In this document: piece after piece, positions 1 to 9,100 of the stretch | Layout: every line of letters starts with the position of its first letter | How positions within the stretch are numbered: the first letter of the stretch is position 1 | Origin: Clostridia bacterium | GTDB lineage: Bacteria; Bacillota_A; Clostridia; Christensenellales; Aristaeellaceae | Assembly: GCA_017530275.1 (NCBI GenBank) | Contig: JAFXMP010000025.1 | Coordinates: forward strand, 1 to 24,746 | DNA length: 24,746 bases | Direction: 5' to 3' | Notes under the pieces: generated by a model | What the model was told of the DNA's origin: nothing | Database searches by the model: none | Seen by the model: only the letters and a program-made list of their open reading frames with translations | Translations under genes and position numbers: made by a program

Positions 1-117
1 ATCATTGCCTTGGCCAGGAAGATTTCCCGCATCGTCTTCGTCATGCTTTCAAAGAGGGAGACTTTCAATCCCGATTTGATGCGCATAACTGAACAAAATT
101 TTCAACAAACAGCCTAA
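1..117 (+). CDS. C-terminal end of an IS110-like transposase (cut by window edge)
   Basis: The first reading frame is open from base 1 and stops at TAA 115–117, giving 38 residues. It begins IIALARKISRIVFVML and continues with FNPDLM. An ALARK-helix followed by a short basic/aromatic tail is what I recall from the C-termini of IS110-family (Transposase_20) proteins, which carry out site-specific DNA rearrangement with a RuvC-like N-terminal domain. That domain and its acidic residues would lie outside the window. The following ACT gene starts only 31 bases downstream, so the 3' end of any element must lie within or very near this gap. I see no obvious inverted repeat, which fits IS110 but proves nothing. 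Assignment rests on a short tail and is tentative. Confidence 0.45.
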   Translation: MIALARKISRIVFVMLSKRETFNPDLMRITEQNFQQTA

Positions 118-148
118 ATCTATTGACTTTTTATAGGAGGAACGAATT

Positions 149-589
149 ATGTTTATCAAGCAGTTATCCGTGTTTCTGGAAAACAACCCCGGCACCCTGC
201 GGGCCATGACGGAGCTTCTTGGCAAAGGCGGCATCGATCTCCTTGCCCTGTCTATCGCCGATACGCAGAGCTTCGGCATCGTGCGCACCATCATCAACAG
301 CAGCCAGATCGACGACGCTGTGACGCTGCTCAAGGAAAACGGCTATATTTCCAAGGTGAACCATGTGATCTGCGCCGAAGTGCCGGACCGGCCCCTGGGC
401 CTGTCTGAATTACTGGCGGTAATCGAACAGTCCAAGCTTTCCGTGGAATACATGTATTCTTTCCTGCGGGCGACCGCGCCTGGCACGGCCCATATGATCC
501 TGCGCCTGGACGACGGGAAAAAAGCAGAAGCGATTTTCGATGAGCATCAAATCAAAATGCTCAGTCAGGAGGACGTGGACAAGATGTAG
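149..589 (+). CDS. Tandem ACT-domain protein
   Basis: This 146-residue cytosolic protein is made of two ACT folds, roughly residues 1–70 and 71–146. ACT domains are small ligand-binding modules that usually sense amino acids. The N-terminal pattern (KQLSVFLENNPGTL, then a helix and FGIVRTII) is typical of the first strand and the Gly-containing ligand loop; a weaker second copy starts near CAEVPDRPLGL. There is no catalytic domain, so it is a stand-alone regulator or binder. The start is supported by AGGAGG seven bases upstream. In Clostridia such proteins often sit beside phenylacetate-CoA ligase and indolepyruvate:ferredoxin oxidoreductase genes. Here those are not visible, and a transposase tail lies immediately upstream. 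The PaaI-type thioesterase downstream fits the same aryl-CoA context, by inference. The gene ends in TAG. Confidence 0.8.
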   Translation: MFIKQLSVFLENNPGTLRAMTELLGKGGIDLLALSIADTQSFGIVRTIINSSQIDDAVTLLKENGYISKVNHVICAEVPDRPLGLSELLAVIEQSKLSVEYMYSFLRATAPGTAHMILRLDDGKKAEAIFDEHQIKMLSQEDVDKM

Positions 590-661
590 ATAATTCTGGC
601 CAGTCCTGCTTTCTGGACCGGCACTGACCGGTTTCGTTTGACAGTAAGGGAGAAATCTAAG

Positions 662-1060
662 ATGGCTACGTTTCAATCCATTGAGGAAGCCCGCGGGTAT
701 TTCGAGCGGGACCGGTTTGCCACCGAAAACGGGATCGTGCTGGAAGAATTGTCTGTAGGCTCCGCGGTTTGCAGTCTCGTGCTGACCGGCCGCCACCGCA
801 ACGCAGAGGGCGGCGTGATGGGCGGCGCGATCTTTACCCTGATCGACCTGGCATTCGCCGCAGCGGCGAGCAATGTGCATAAGCCCACCGTGGCCCAGCA
901 GGTGAGCATGAACTTTTTGAGCGCCGCCCGCGGCGATAAATTGACGGCGAAAGCGTCCTGCCGGAAGGACGGAAAAACGAGCTGCGTTTATCAGGTGGAC
1001 GTTTCCGACGACCTGGGCCGGGACGTGGCTCAAGCAGTCGTCACGGGATTCAAGCTGTAA
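662..1060 (+). CDS. PaaI-type hotdog-fold acyl-CoA thioesterase
   Basis: The 132-residue product has the single hotdog-domain size and pattern of the PaaI/YdiI thioesterases, which hydrolyse aryl- or acyl-CoA thioesters in the cytosol. The diagnostic stretch is the N-x-x-G-G-V-M-G-G-A-I-F-T-L-I-D segment (about residues 42–58), where the Asn/Gly loop and the Asp on the central helix form the active site, followed by the MNFLSAARGDKL strand. An upstream in-frame TTG at 638 is possible, but the AAGGGAG ribosome site at about 645–651 lies just before ATG 662, so I use 662. It follows the ACT gene by 72 bases in the same direction. Substrate is unknown; an aryl-CoA is suggested only by the ACT neighbour. 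Confidence 0.8.
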   Translation: MATFQSIEEARGYFERDRFATENGIVLEELSVGSAVCSLVLTGRHRNAEGGVMGGAIFTLIDLAFAAAASNVHKPTVAQQVSMNFLSAARGDKLTAKASCRKDGKTSCVYQVDVSDDLGRDVAQAVVTGFKL

Positions 1061-1116
1061 GCCTTGTTCCGGATAAACCGGAGGCATGCGAATGATAAGA
1101 AAGGTGGGGTATCTTT

Positions 1117-3099
1117 ATGAAAAAGCTGTTCTCCCTGTTTCTGGCGCTTCTGCTCGGAATGCCATGCATTGGCATCGCAGCGGCAGAAAGCAATCCAGCC
1201 ACAGCATTTACTGCCGAGGCCAATGCGGCTTGGTATGAGAAGCTGGACTTCTCCGATGAATCCGAAAAGGAAAACGCCCTTCGCGGGCTGATCGAGGCCC
1301 CGGAAGCGCTGGTAATCTATGACGCCGATGGCAACGAGGTTTGGAACGTGGCGGATTACAGTTTCGTCAACGAATTGGAGACCGCCCCGGACACCGTAAA
1401 TCCCTCCCTGTGGCGCAATACGCTGTACAACCAGTATGCGGGCCTTTTCGAAGTCTGCGACGGCATCTACCAGGTGCGCGGCTACGACATGGCCAACGCC
1501 ACCTTCATCCGCACGGACAACGGCTGGGTGGTGTTTGACGTGCTCATGTGCACCCAGGACATGGAAGCCGCCAAGGCGCTGATGGAGAAGCACTTTGGCG
1601 AATTGGACATCAAGGCTGTGCTGTACAGTCATTCTCACGTGGACCATTACGGCGGCATCCTGGGCTTGATCGACCGGGAGGACGCGGCTGACGCATCCCT
1701 GCCGCTGGATCAGCAGCTTGCTTCCGGAAAAGTGGTCATCCTGGCCCCCGCGGGCTTCCTGGAGCATGCTGTCAGTGAAAATATTTACTGCAACGCCGCC
1801 ATGAGCCGCCGCGCCATGTACCAATACGGCGTGCTGCTGAAGCCCGGCGAGAAGGGGACGCTGGCCATGGGCATCGGTCTTGGCCAGGCCGTAGGCAATA
1901 TCGGCCTCATCGCGCCGACCTATGAGGTCGCCTCCGATGAAACTATCACCATCGACGGGCTGGAGATCCAATTCCAATTGACTCCCGGTACCGAAGCGCC
2001 CGCTGAAATGAACGCTTTCTTTCCCAAGTACCGCGGTCTGTGGCTGGCGGAAAACTGCACCGGCACCATGCACAACCTGTATACACTCCGCGGCGCGCAG
2101 GTGCGCGACGCCCTCTCCTGGGCAAAGTACATCCTGGCCGCCGAGCAGCGCTTCGGGGATGAAACCGACGTGGTGTTCCAAAGCCACAACTGGCCCCATT
2201 GGGATACCGAAAACATCAAGACATATATGGAAAATACCGCCGCGGTATACAAATATATCAACGACCAAACCCTGCATTACATCAATCTGGGCTATACCAG
2301 TGCTGAGATCAGCAACATGCTGTCGCTGCCTGATAAGCTGAACCGCGTCTGGTATACCCGCCAGTACTACGGCACGCTGTCCCACAACATCAAGGCGGTT
2401 TACCAGCGCTATATGGGCTGGTATGACGCTAATCCCGTGAACCTGAATCTGCTGTCCCCCGTGGATACAGCAAAGAAATGGGTGGAGTACCTGGGTGACG
2501 CAGATCGGGTGCTGGAGATGGCAAAAGCCGACTATGAAAAGGGCGAATACCAATGGGTGGCCCAGGTGACAAAAGAATTGGTGTTTGCCGACCCGGCTAA
2601 TCAGGCAGCCCGCGACCTATGCGCCGACGCGCTGGAACAGCTGGGCTACCAAGCGGAAAGCGGTACTTGGCGCAACGCCTATTTGACCGGAGCAATGGAA
2701 CTGCGCTTGGGCAACCAGGCGGTAAACGCAAAGGTGGCCAACGGCGGCACGGACGTGCGACAGTCCATGACGGGCGATATGATCCTGGACTTCATCGATA
2801 TTTCCACAGACGCCATCGCCGCTCAGAATGACGACCTGACGCTGAACCTGATTTTGTCCGATACCGGCGATACCTACTTCATCAAGCGTTTAAGCGGTGT
2901 GCTGCTTGTATATCCGGGAGTGGCTAACGACAGCGCCGACTGCACGCTGACCTGCGCCAAAATACAATTAATGGGCATGATGATGGGGTACAAAGAGGTG
3001 TTTAACAGCATCCACACGGAAGGCGACGCAAGCGTGCCTATTCGGCTGGTGAAATACATGACATCTTACAACTTCAACTTCAATATCATCGAACCGTAA
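1117..3099 (+). CDS. Exported alkylsulfatase-type metallo-beta-lactamase (SdsA1/BDS1-like)
   Basis: The 660-residue protein starts with a signal peptide (KK, then a hydrophobic run to about residue 22, with AAAES as likely cleavage region), so it acts outside the cytoplasm. Residues about 100–390 form a metallo-beta-lactamase domain with the zinc motif HSHVDH at 172–177. Further probable zinc ligands are E293 in TEAPAE, E312 in AENCTGTMHN and H357 in SHNW; HNLYTLRGAQVRD is a hallmark of linear alkylsulfatases. Residues about 430–530 match the alkylsulfatase dimerisation domain, and the last 120 or so resemble its SCP2-like domain. The family cleaves primary or secondary alkyl sulfates such as SDS. 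The natural substrate here is unknown; other members act on phosphonates or unrelated substrates. The start has AGGTGGGG upstream. It is the last gene before a terminator hairpin. Confidence 0.85.
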   Translation: MKKLFSLFLALLLGMPCIGIAAAESNPATAFTAEANAAWYEKLDFSDESEKENALRGLIEAPEALVIYDADGNEVWNVADYSFVNELETAPDTVNPSLWRNTLYNQYAGLFEVCDGIYQVRGYDMANATFIRTDNGWVVFDVLMCTQDMEAAKALMEKHFGELDIKAVLYSHSHVDHYGGILGLIDREDAADASLPLDQQLASGKVVILAPAGFLEHAVSENIYCNAAMSRRAMYQYGVLLKPGEKGTLAMGIGLGQAVGNIGLIAPTYEVASDETITIDGLEIQFQLTPGTEAPAEMNAFFPKYRGLWLAENCTGTMHNLYTLRGAQVRDALSWAKYILAAEQRFGDETDVVFQSHNWPHWDTENIKTYMENTAAVYKYINDQTLHYINLGYTSAEISNMLSLPDKLNRVWYTRQYYGTLSHNIKAVYQRYMGWYDANPVNLNLLSPVDTAKKWVEYLGDADRVLEMAKADYEKGEYQWVAQVTKELVFADPANQAARDLCADALEQLGYQAESGTWRNAYLTGAMELRLGNQAVNAKVANGGTDVRQSMTGDMILDFIDISTDAIAAQNDDLTLNLILSDTGDTYFIKRLSGVLLVYPGVANDSADCTLTCAKIQLMGMMMGYKEVFNSIHTEGDASVPIRLVKYMTSYNFNFNIIEP

Positions 3100-3109
3100 G
3101 AAGACGCCA

Positions 3110-3155
3110 TAAGCCAAGGGAACAGGAAGGCATTGCTTCCCGTTCCCTTGGCTTA
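3110..3155. terminator. Bidirectional hairpin between convergent genes
   Basis: A perfect 14-base inverted repeat (TAAGCCAAGGGAAC at 3110–3123 pairing with 3142–3155) encloses an 18-base loop that can itself pair as GGAAG/CTTCC. It begins 10 bases after the MBL gene stop and 44 bases beyond the stop of the convergent EAL gene. There is no long T-tract on either side, only AACAATTTATT downstream on the plus strand. It probably terminates or protects transcripts from both directions. Confidence 0.65.
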
Positions 3156-3198
3156 AACAATTTATTGGGAAGAGATGGGTAATGAACCTGCGGGATTT

Positions 3199-6141
3199 CT
3201 ATTTCGCGTCTGTATTACTGCTTTGAAAAGCCAGCTTTTCAAACGCCGCTGACGGAAGCGGTTTCGAGAAATAATATCCCTGCACGATATCGCATCCCGC
3301 GTCCTTTAAGAGTTTTAATTGGTTCTCGGTTTCTACGCCTTCCGCGATAACGGGCACCTTGAGATACCGTGCGATGTCGATAATCAGTTCCACAAGGCGG
3401 AAATCCTTCTCATTGCGTTCGATGTTCCGAATAAAGTCAATGTCCATTTTCAGCACGTCCAGCGGCAGGGAGGAAAGCATGTTCAGCGATGAATAGCCGG
3501 AACCGAAATCATCCATTTCGATTTCGTATCCTTTGCCCCGCAATTCGCCAATCACGCGGATCAGCTGATCAGCGTTTTCGGTATAAGCGGATTCCGTGAC
3601 TTCCAGCTTCAAATCGCCGCTTTTCAGCCCGTACCGTTTGATGATGCCGTCCAGCGTGGCGATCAAACCGGGATCGAATACGTCCACCCTGGACAGATTG
3701 ACCGACACAGGCAGGGTGAAATGGTACTGATCACGCCACGCGGCGATTTGCCGGGCGGCTTCTTCCCATACATAATTATCCAGAATGCTGATTTGGCCGC
3801 TTTGTTCAAACAGCCGGATGAAGTTTTCAGGGGAGATCATGCCAAGCTCCGGATGCTTCCACCGGACCAGCGCTTCCGCGCTGGAGAGCTTGGGCGGCAC
3901 GGACTGGATTTCATATTTGGGTTGGTAATACACCTCCAGCTCATGCCGCTCCAGGGCGTGGTCCAGGTCGTTCAGCAGCCGCTGATCCCGTTCTTCCTGC
4001 TGCTCCATGGCGGTATCATAGACCATGGCCTGGGACTGGAAGCTGCCCCGCAGCTTATGGCTGGCAGTCCGGGCCTTGTCAAACTGCAGCTCCGGCTCCA
4101 TTCCTTCGCTCCAGGGCTTGACGCCCATGCGAAGATGGATGCTGACCTTATCAAAGCGGCTATCCATATGAGCCTGCAAGCGATCCAGCAGCGCCTGCCA
4201 GTTCTCCCCCTCCCGGCAGTAGATATGAAAGCGGTCGGCGTGGGAACGGCCCGCGATCCCGCCGGTTTCATTTGTGAAATCCTGGATCGCTTTTCCCAGC
4301 TCCTTCAAAATCTGGTCGCCGCACTCGCGCCCGTGAAGGGCGTTGATGGAGTGGAACCGGTCGATGTTCACGACCACCGCGTCCATATGCTTCTCCGGGG
4401 CCTCCCGGCGAAGGCGGTTGGCGTACACCAGGAAAAAGTTCCAGTTATACAGATTGGTGAGCGGGTCGCGTTCCGCCTCGGAAATGATCTGCTGCCCTTC
4501 TTCCGCTTTCGCTTTGTTTTTTACGTTTTTCAGCACGAGCAGCAAAATGATCACGGCAATGACGGCGGCGGCCGCCACAAGATACGCCCAATTGGCCCGG
4601 AGGAAGTTTCCCAGCGTGACCTTTTCATCCAGAAAACCGTATTTTGTCAGCGTGGAATTTGCCATGGCATCCGACGACAGCCGGGTGACTTTATTGAGGA
4701 TCGAATAGAGGGCGTCATCCTCCCAGTTCATGCCAAACGATACGTCCATGACCCCTTCGGTTGCCAGGGCGGAGAGCTTATATTTGGTAATCTGTTCGTT
4801 GACGCGGCTGAGACGGTAGTTGCTGACCAGCATGCAGTCCGCCTTTCCGGAAGCGATGTCCCGGAAAGCAGATTCGCTGTCGTTATAATAGACGATGTTC
4901 CATTTGGGGAAATAATCCTTGACAAAGGTTTCATAGCTGGGGTGCCCGGTGGCAAGCGCCACAGCCATCGCCCGGTCACGCTCGATTCCCTGATGATCCG
5001 CGGTTCGCACAACTGCGTACATCTCTGAGGTGATGATCGGGTCCGTGCTGATGACGCCCAGCTGTTCGCCGTCGTAGGTGCTGATGCTCAGGGGAAAGAC
5101 GCAGTCGATTTCATGGCTTGCAAGCGCCTGGAGGGCGGCTTCCATGGTGGGAAACGCCCGCGTTTCAAAACGCAGAACCGCGTTTCTCTGGCTGTTTTCC
5201 GCAAAACTCAGAAAGTCCGAAAGAGCGCCTGTGAGCTGGCCCGATTCATCGTCCAAATCGCAGAAAGGAAGGAAGTTGTCCCGGTACCCCACGCGGATCA
5301 CTCCCCGCTGTTCGAGCCATTCGTTTTCTTCGGACGTGAGGAAGCTGTTCACGGTGCTCGCCTTGTTAAACCGCTCTGTCAGCTGCTGGTTGTAATCCCG
5401 GTTATCCTCAAACAGGCGGTTCATGGCTACGTCCAATTCCTGCTTAAGATCGGGACGGTTTTTATTGATCCCAAAGAAGGATTCCGCGAAACCAACCTTG
5501 CAGACGGGAACCACGTCGGCGGAATTGCCATAGGTGTCCAGCGTGACCAGCGCGTCAAATTCCCCATTGGCGAGCATTTCCAGCAAAACGGGCGTCTTTT
5601 CGGTGGATTCGACGATCTCCGGCGTCACGTTATGGCTTTTCGCCCACGCGATAAACAGCTTTTCCTGAATACTGTTCTTGTTGACGCCCACTTTTTTTCC
5701 GTTCAGGGTCGAAAAATCATCCGCACTGATCGACTTGTTTCCCGGCGCGATAAAGACATGATAGCCTTCCGATCCCATGGCTTCGGCGGAATAGAGGATT
5801 TTCTCCGCCCGTTCATCGGTATACGAAACGTCGCTGAGCAGATCGAGCTCTCCGGCGATCAGCTTTTCCAGCAGCTGCGACCAGCTGCCTTCCACATATT
5901 CATACGTCCATCCCGTGTAGATCGAAAGGCGGCGCTGATACTCATATCCGTATCCTGATTTCCTGCCGAACTCATCGGTATGGTGGAAAGCCGATTCATA
6001 CCAGCCAACGCGCACGACTTTTCTGGATTCCTCCGCCCAGGCCGTACCCGGCAGCATGAAAGCCAAGGCTAAGGCAAAGCACAGCAGAAAAGCTGACAGC
6101 CGTTTCAAGCTATGGATCTTTCCAGGATAACGAGGATTCAT
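3199..6141 (-). CDS. Dual solute-binding sensor, degenerate GGDEF, EAL c-di-GMP phosphodiesterase
   Basis: The 980-residue membrane protein probably hydrolyses cyclic di-GMP in response to an external ligand. Order of parts: signal sequence (about 11–36), a first type-3 solute-binding domain (about 42–265), a second one (about 281–505), a transmembrane helix (about 518–537), a GGDEF-type domain (about 555–710) and an EAL domain (about 723–972). The GGDEF motif is replaced by HADRF (634–638), so cyclase activity is unlikely. The EAL domain looks catalytic: EAL at 756–758, N815, E847, DDFGSG from 877, K898, AEGVE at 933–937 and Q954 are all present. The start at ATG 6141 is preceded by GGAGGGTGGGG; an upstream in-frame ATG at 6204 would overlap the previous gene. 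It lies 38 bases after a paralogous cyclase gene, so the two are likely co-transcribed. Ligand unknown; type-3 binding domains usually take amino acids or small polar compounds. The gene ends in TAG. Confidence 0.88.
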   Translation of the reverse strand: MNPRYPGKIHSLKRLSAFLLCFALALAFMLPGTAWAEESRKVVRVGWYESAFHHTDEFGRKSGYGYEYQRRLSIYTGWTYEYVEGSWSQLLEKLIAGELDLLSDVSYTDERAEKILYSAEAMGSEGYHVFIAPGNKSISADDFSTLNGKKVGVNKNSIQEKLFIAWAKSHNVTPEIVESTEKTPVLLEMLANGEFDALVTLDTYGNSADVVPVCKVGFAESFFGINKNRPDLKQELDVAMNRLFEDNRDYNQQLTERFNKASTVNSFLTSEENEWLEQRGVIRVGYRDNFLPFCDLDDESGQLTGALSDFLSFAENSQRNAVLRFETRAFPTMEAALQALASHEIDCVFPLSISTYDGEQLGVISTDPIITSEMYAVVRTADHQGIERDRAMAVALATGHPSYETFVKDYFPKWNIVYYNDSESAFRDIASGKADCMLVSNYRLSRVNEQITKYKLSALATEGVMDVSFGMNWEDDALYSILNKVTRLSSDAMANSTLTKYGFLDEKVTLGNFLRANWAYLVAAAAVIAVIILLLVLKNVKNKAKAEEGQQIISEAERDPLTNLYNWNFFLVYANRLRREAPEKHMDAVVVNIDRFHSINALHGRECGDQILKELGKAIQDFTNETGGIAGRSHADRFHIYCREGENWQALLDRLQAHMDSRFDKVSIHLRMGVKPWSEGMEPELQFDKARTASHKLRGSFQSQAMVYDTAMEQQEERDQRLLNDLDHALERHELEVYYQPKYEIQSVPPKLSSAEALVRWKHPELGMISPENFIRLFEQSGQISILDNYVWEEAARQIAAWRDQYHFTLPVSVNLSRVDVFDPGLIATLDGIIKRYGLKSGDLKLEVTESAYTENADQLIRVIGELRGKGYEIEMDDFGSGYSSLNMLSSLPLDVLKMDIDFIRNIERNEKDFRLVELIIDIARYLKVPVIAEGVETENQLKLLKDAGCDIVQGYYFSKPLPSAAFEKLAFQSSNTDAK

Positions 6142-6179
6142 TTCCCCACCCTCCGTTTCGTACCTCTGGATTTTCAAAA

Positions 6180-9100
6180 TCAATTCAGATCGTAAAAACC
6201 ACATATTTTCTGCGAATCATCTTTTACTCTGTCCGCTGCGATCTTCGCACGGTCAAACCGTTCTTCAATATCCGCCTCCTGCCGCGCATCGGTAAACACG
6301 CCGAATCTAAGACGAACCTTGTCAGCCGTCTCTTTATCGTCAAATACGTCGGACAGGAATTCGGCGATCAGCTGTTCATAGTCGTCCTGATGCGGGCAGT
6401 ACAGCAGGAAAGTATCTCCGCCTTGCCTGCATCCGATCCCGTCGGTTTCACGCGCCAATTTTTTGATGCCGCTGCCTATACTGCGCAGCACGTGATCGCC
6501 AAATTGCCGTCCAAATTGTTTGTTGACGTGATGGAACCGGCTCACGTCGCAGACAACCGCATCCATAGCCGTACCCTTGTATAAATGGTCAAGACGGCTG
6601 ACGTACCGGAAGAAGTAGTCTTTGTTCAGCAGTCCCGTCAGTTTATCCCGTTCCGTGTATCGGATCAGCTCGCGGTCCTCCGCCAATTCGATGCATTTGG
6701 CGATGCGGGCTTTCACGATTTCAATATCCGGATAAGGCTTCGGAATGAAATCCATGGCGCCGATCTTCAGGCAATCCAGTTCCGACTCCTGGTCCACGGT
6801 CAGCACGACAACCGGGATCGACATCAGGTCTTCATCGACCAGCATCTCCGCCAATACATCACGCCCGCTCTTTTTTGGCATCAGCAGGTCGAGAATCACA
6901 AGATCGATTTCTTCTTTCTGGCTGCGCAGCAATTCCAGCGCTTCCATGCCGTCTGCAGCATACAAAATCTCATAGTCATCCTGAAGGAGAACGCCCAACA
7001 TTTCACGGTTGGCCTCTATGTCGTCGACGATCAGGATACGTTTCCGGGTATGAATCACGGGAATGTATTCAGACTGCGGATTGCTGTCGGGCTGATCGTT
7101 CTTTGATAAACCGAGCGTTTTCAGCAGCTGCTTCCGCTCATACATGGCTTTGTCGGCCTCTTCAAAAACGCTGAGGAGAGAAGCGTGCCGGTCTTTCTTG
7201 TATTCGGCCATGCCAGCGGAAACGGTTTCTCCCATCCTGACCTGCGACAGATCTTTCGGAATCGCGTTGACCTGCGACATCAGTTCTTTCCGCTGATAAA
7301 AGTCTACACCGGACAGAAAAACTACAAACTCATCGCCGCCGACCCGGAACACGGGGCTGTGGCTGAAGATGCTGCAGATTTTCGCGCATGCGTTCTGAAT
7401 GCAGGCGTCCCCTTCTTTATGCCCGTACAGATCGTTGACTGACTTCAGATTGTTGACATCGCAGACCACGACTGCAAAAGGTTCCTGCTCTCCCTTCTGA
7501 ATCGCTGCGTTGATCTTATCTCCATACTGTTCATAAGCTCCTTTGTTCCGGACGTGGGTGAGCGCGTCGACAAAGACCTGCTTGTTGAGCGTTTCAACCT
7601 TTTGACGGTTCTCCTTCATCTCTTTTCGCACGGAAATCATGTGGTACTGTACGAGGATGATGACGATCAAAGCAAGAACAGCCAACAGTACAGCGCCCGT
7701 AGTCAGCGGGTTATGACGGATAAACCCGCCAATGGTTATCGATGCGTCATTGGATGAATAATAGCTGAGCGCTGCGTAGGTGGCCGTATCGCTCACCAGA
7801 TTGGCCGTCCTCGTGAGGATCGAATACAGCGCATTGTCGCCGCGGTTCACGGCAAAGAAATAATCCGTCTTCTTTCCGGTGGCCAGCGATACCAAGCCAT
7901 ATTGCTCGCATACTTGGGCCAGACTGTTGTACTGGTAATAGCTGATCAGAACACAGTCCGCTTTTCCATCATCCACCGCTTTGATGCATGCCGTCATATC
8001 CGGGTAATATTTGCTCTGCCATCCGAAGAAATGATCCTGCATGACCGCGGAGCAGTTTGGATCATTGTCTATGACTGCGGCCGTGATATTCTCTTTTGTC
8101 TGAAAAATATCACGATCCGTTTTGCGCACGATGGCGTAGATGTCCGTGGACATGACTGCCGGCGTCATGACAAAGCCATGGGCTTCACCGTCCGCCGTGC
8201 TGAGAAGAGAGGGGAACATACAGTCCACCTCTTTGTTTTTCAGCGCATCCATCGCGGCGGCGGTTGTGGGATAGGCAATCGCCTCATAGGTGATCTGCGC
8301 GTTGCTGAAGCAGACGGCCGCATCTTCCAGATAATCCTTCAGCGCGCCCGTCAGTTCTCCCGTTTGTTTATCCGCGGCGCAGAATGCCAGGAAATTGTCC
8401 ATATAGCCTACGCGAATAACGTTTTTGCGGCCATCAAGCCAGTTTCTCTCTTCTGCGCTGAGAAAAAGGTTCGAGCCTGCGGTGAGGATATATTTTTGAG
8501 ACAACTGCTGGGTAAAGTATCGGTTTTCAGACTGGATCCTGTACATTGCGGAGTTCAATTCGTCCAGCAGATCCGTTCGATCCTTGCTGACCGCGAAAAA
8601 GAACTCCGATGAGCCGACTTTGAACAGGGGGATCGTGCTTTCCTGACCGCCGTAAGCGTCCAGCGAGAGATAGGCGTCCAATTCGCCCATCAGCACCATC
8701 TGCATCGCCTCGCTGTCCGAGCCGGTCAATTCGATCAGCTCCGCATGAACGCCATATTGCTCCGCCCATTCATGATAGAAGCCGATCTGAATGCTGCCTT
8801 TATTTGCGCCAATCTTCTTTCCATTCAGCGTGCGGGGGTCATCCTGCCGGATCTCTTCATTGTCGGGGGCGACAAAGATGTAGTACTCCTCCGCGCCCAT
8901 GCCCAAACCGGAAAACAGCATGCGTTCTGCGCGCTCAGGGGTGTAGGAAACGTCGCTCATCAGGTCGATTTCCCCATACATCAGCATTTGGAACAGCTCC
9001 GGCCAGCTTCCTTCCACGTATTCATATGTCCAGCCGGTATAACCAGCGATTTTCTGCTGGTATTCATAGGCGTAGCCTGATCTCCGCCCCGCGGCGTCGA

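Noticed and set aside
638..661. TTG start of the thioesterase
   Set aside because: The AAGGGAG ribosome site lies downstream of it, inside the would-be extension.
1030..2553. Long minus-strand open frame opposite the alkylsulfatase-type gene
   Set aside because: It lies antisense to a gene with clear family motifs, has no recognisable domain and runs through the next gene's start region. It is a shadow of GC-rich codon usage.
3721..5028. 435-codon plus-strand open frame inside the EAL gene
   Set aside because: Antisense to solidly assigned solute-binding, GGDEF and EAL coding; no domain and no ribosome site.
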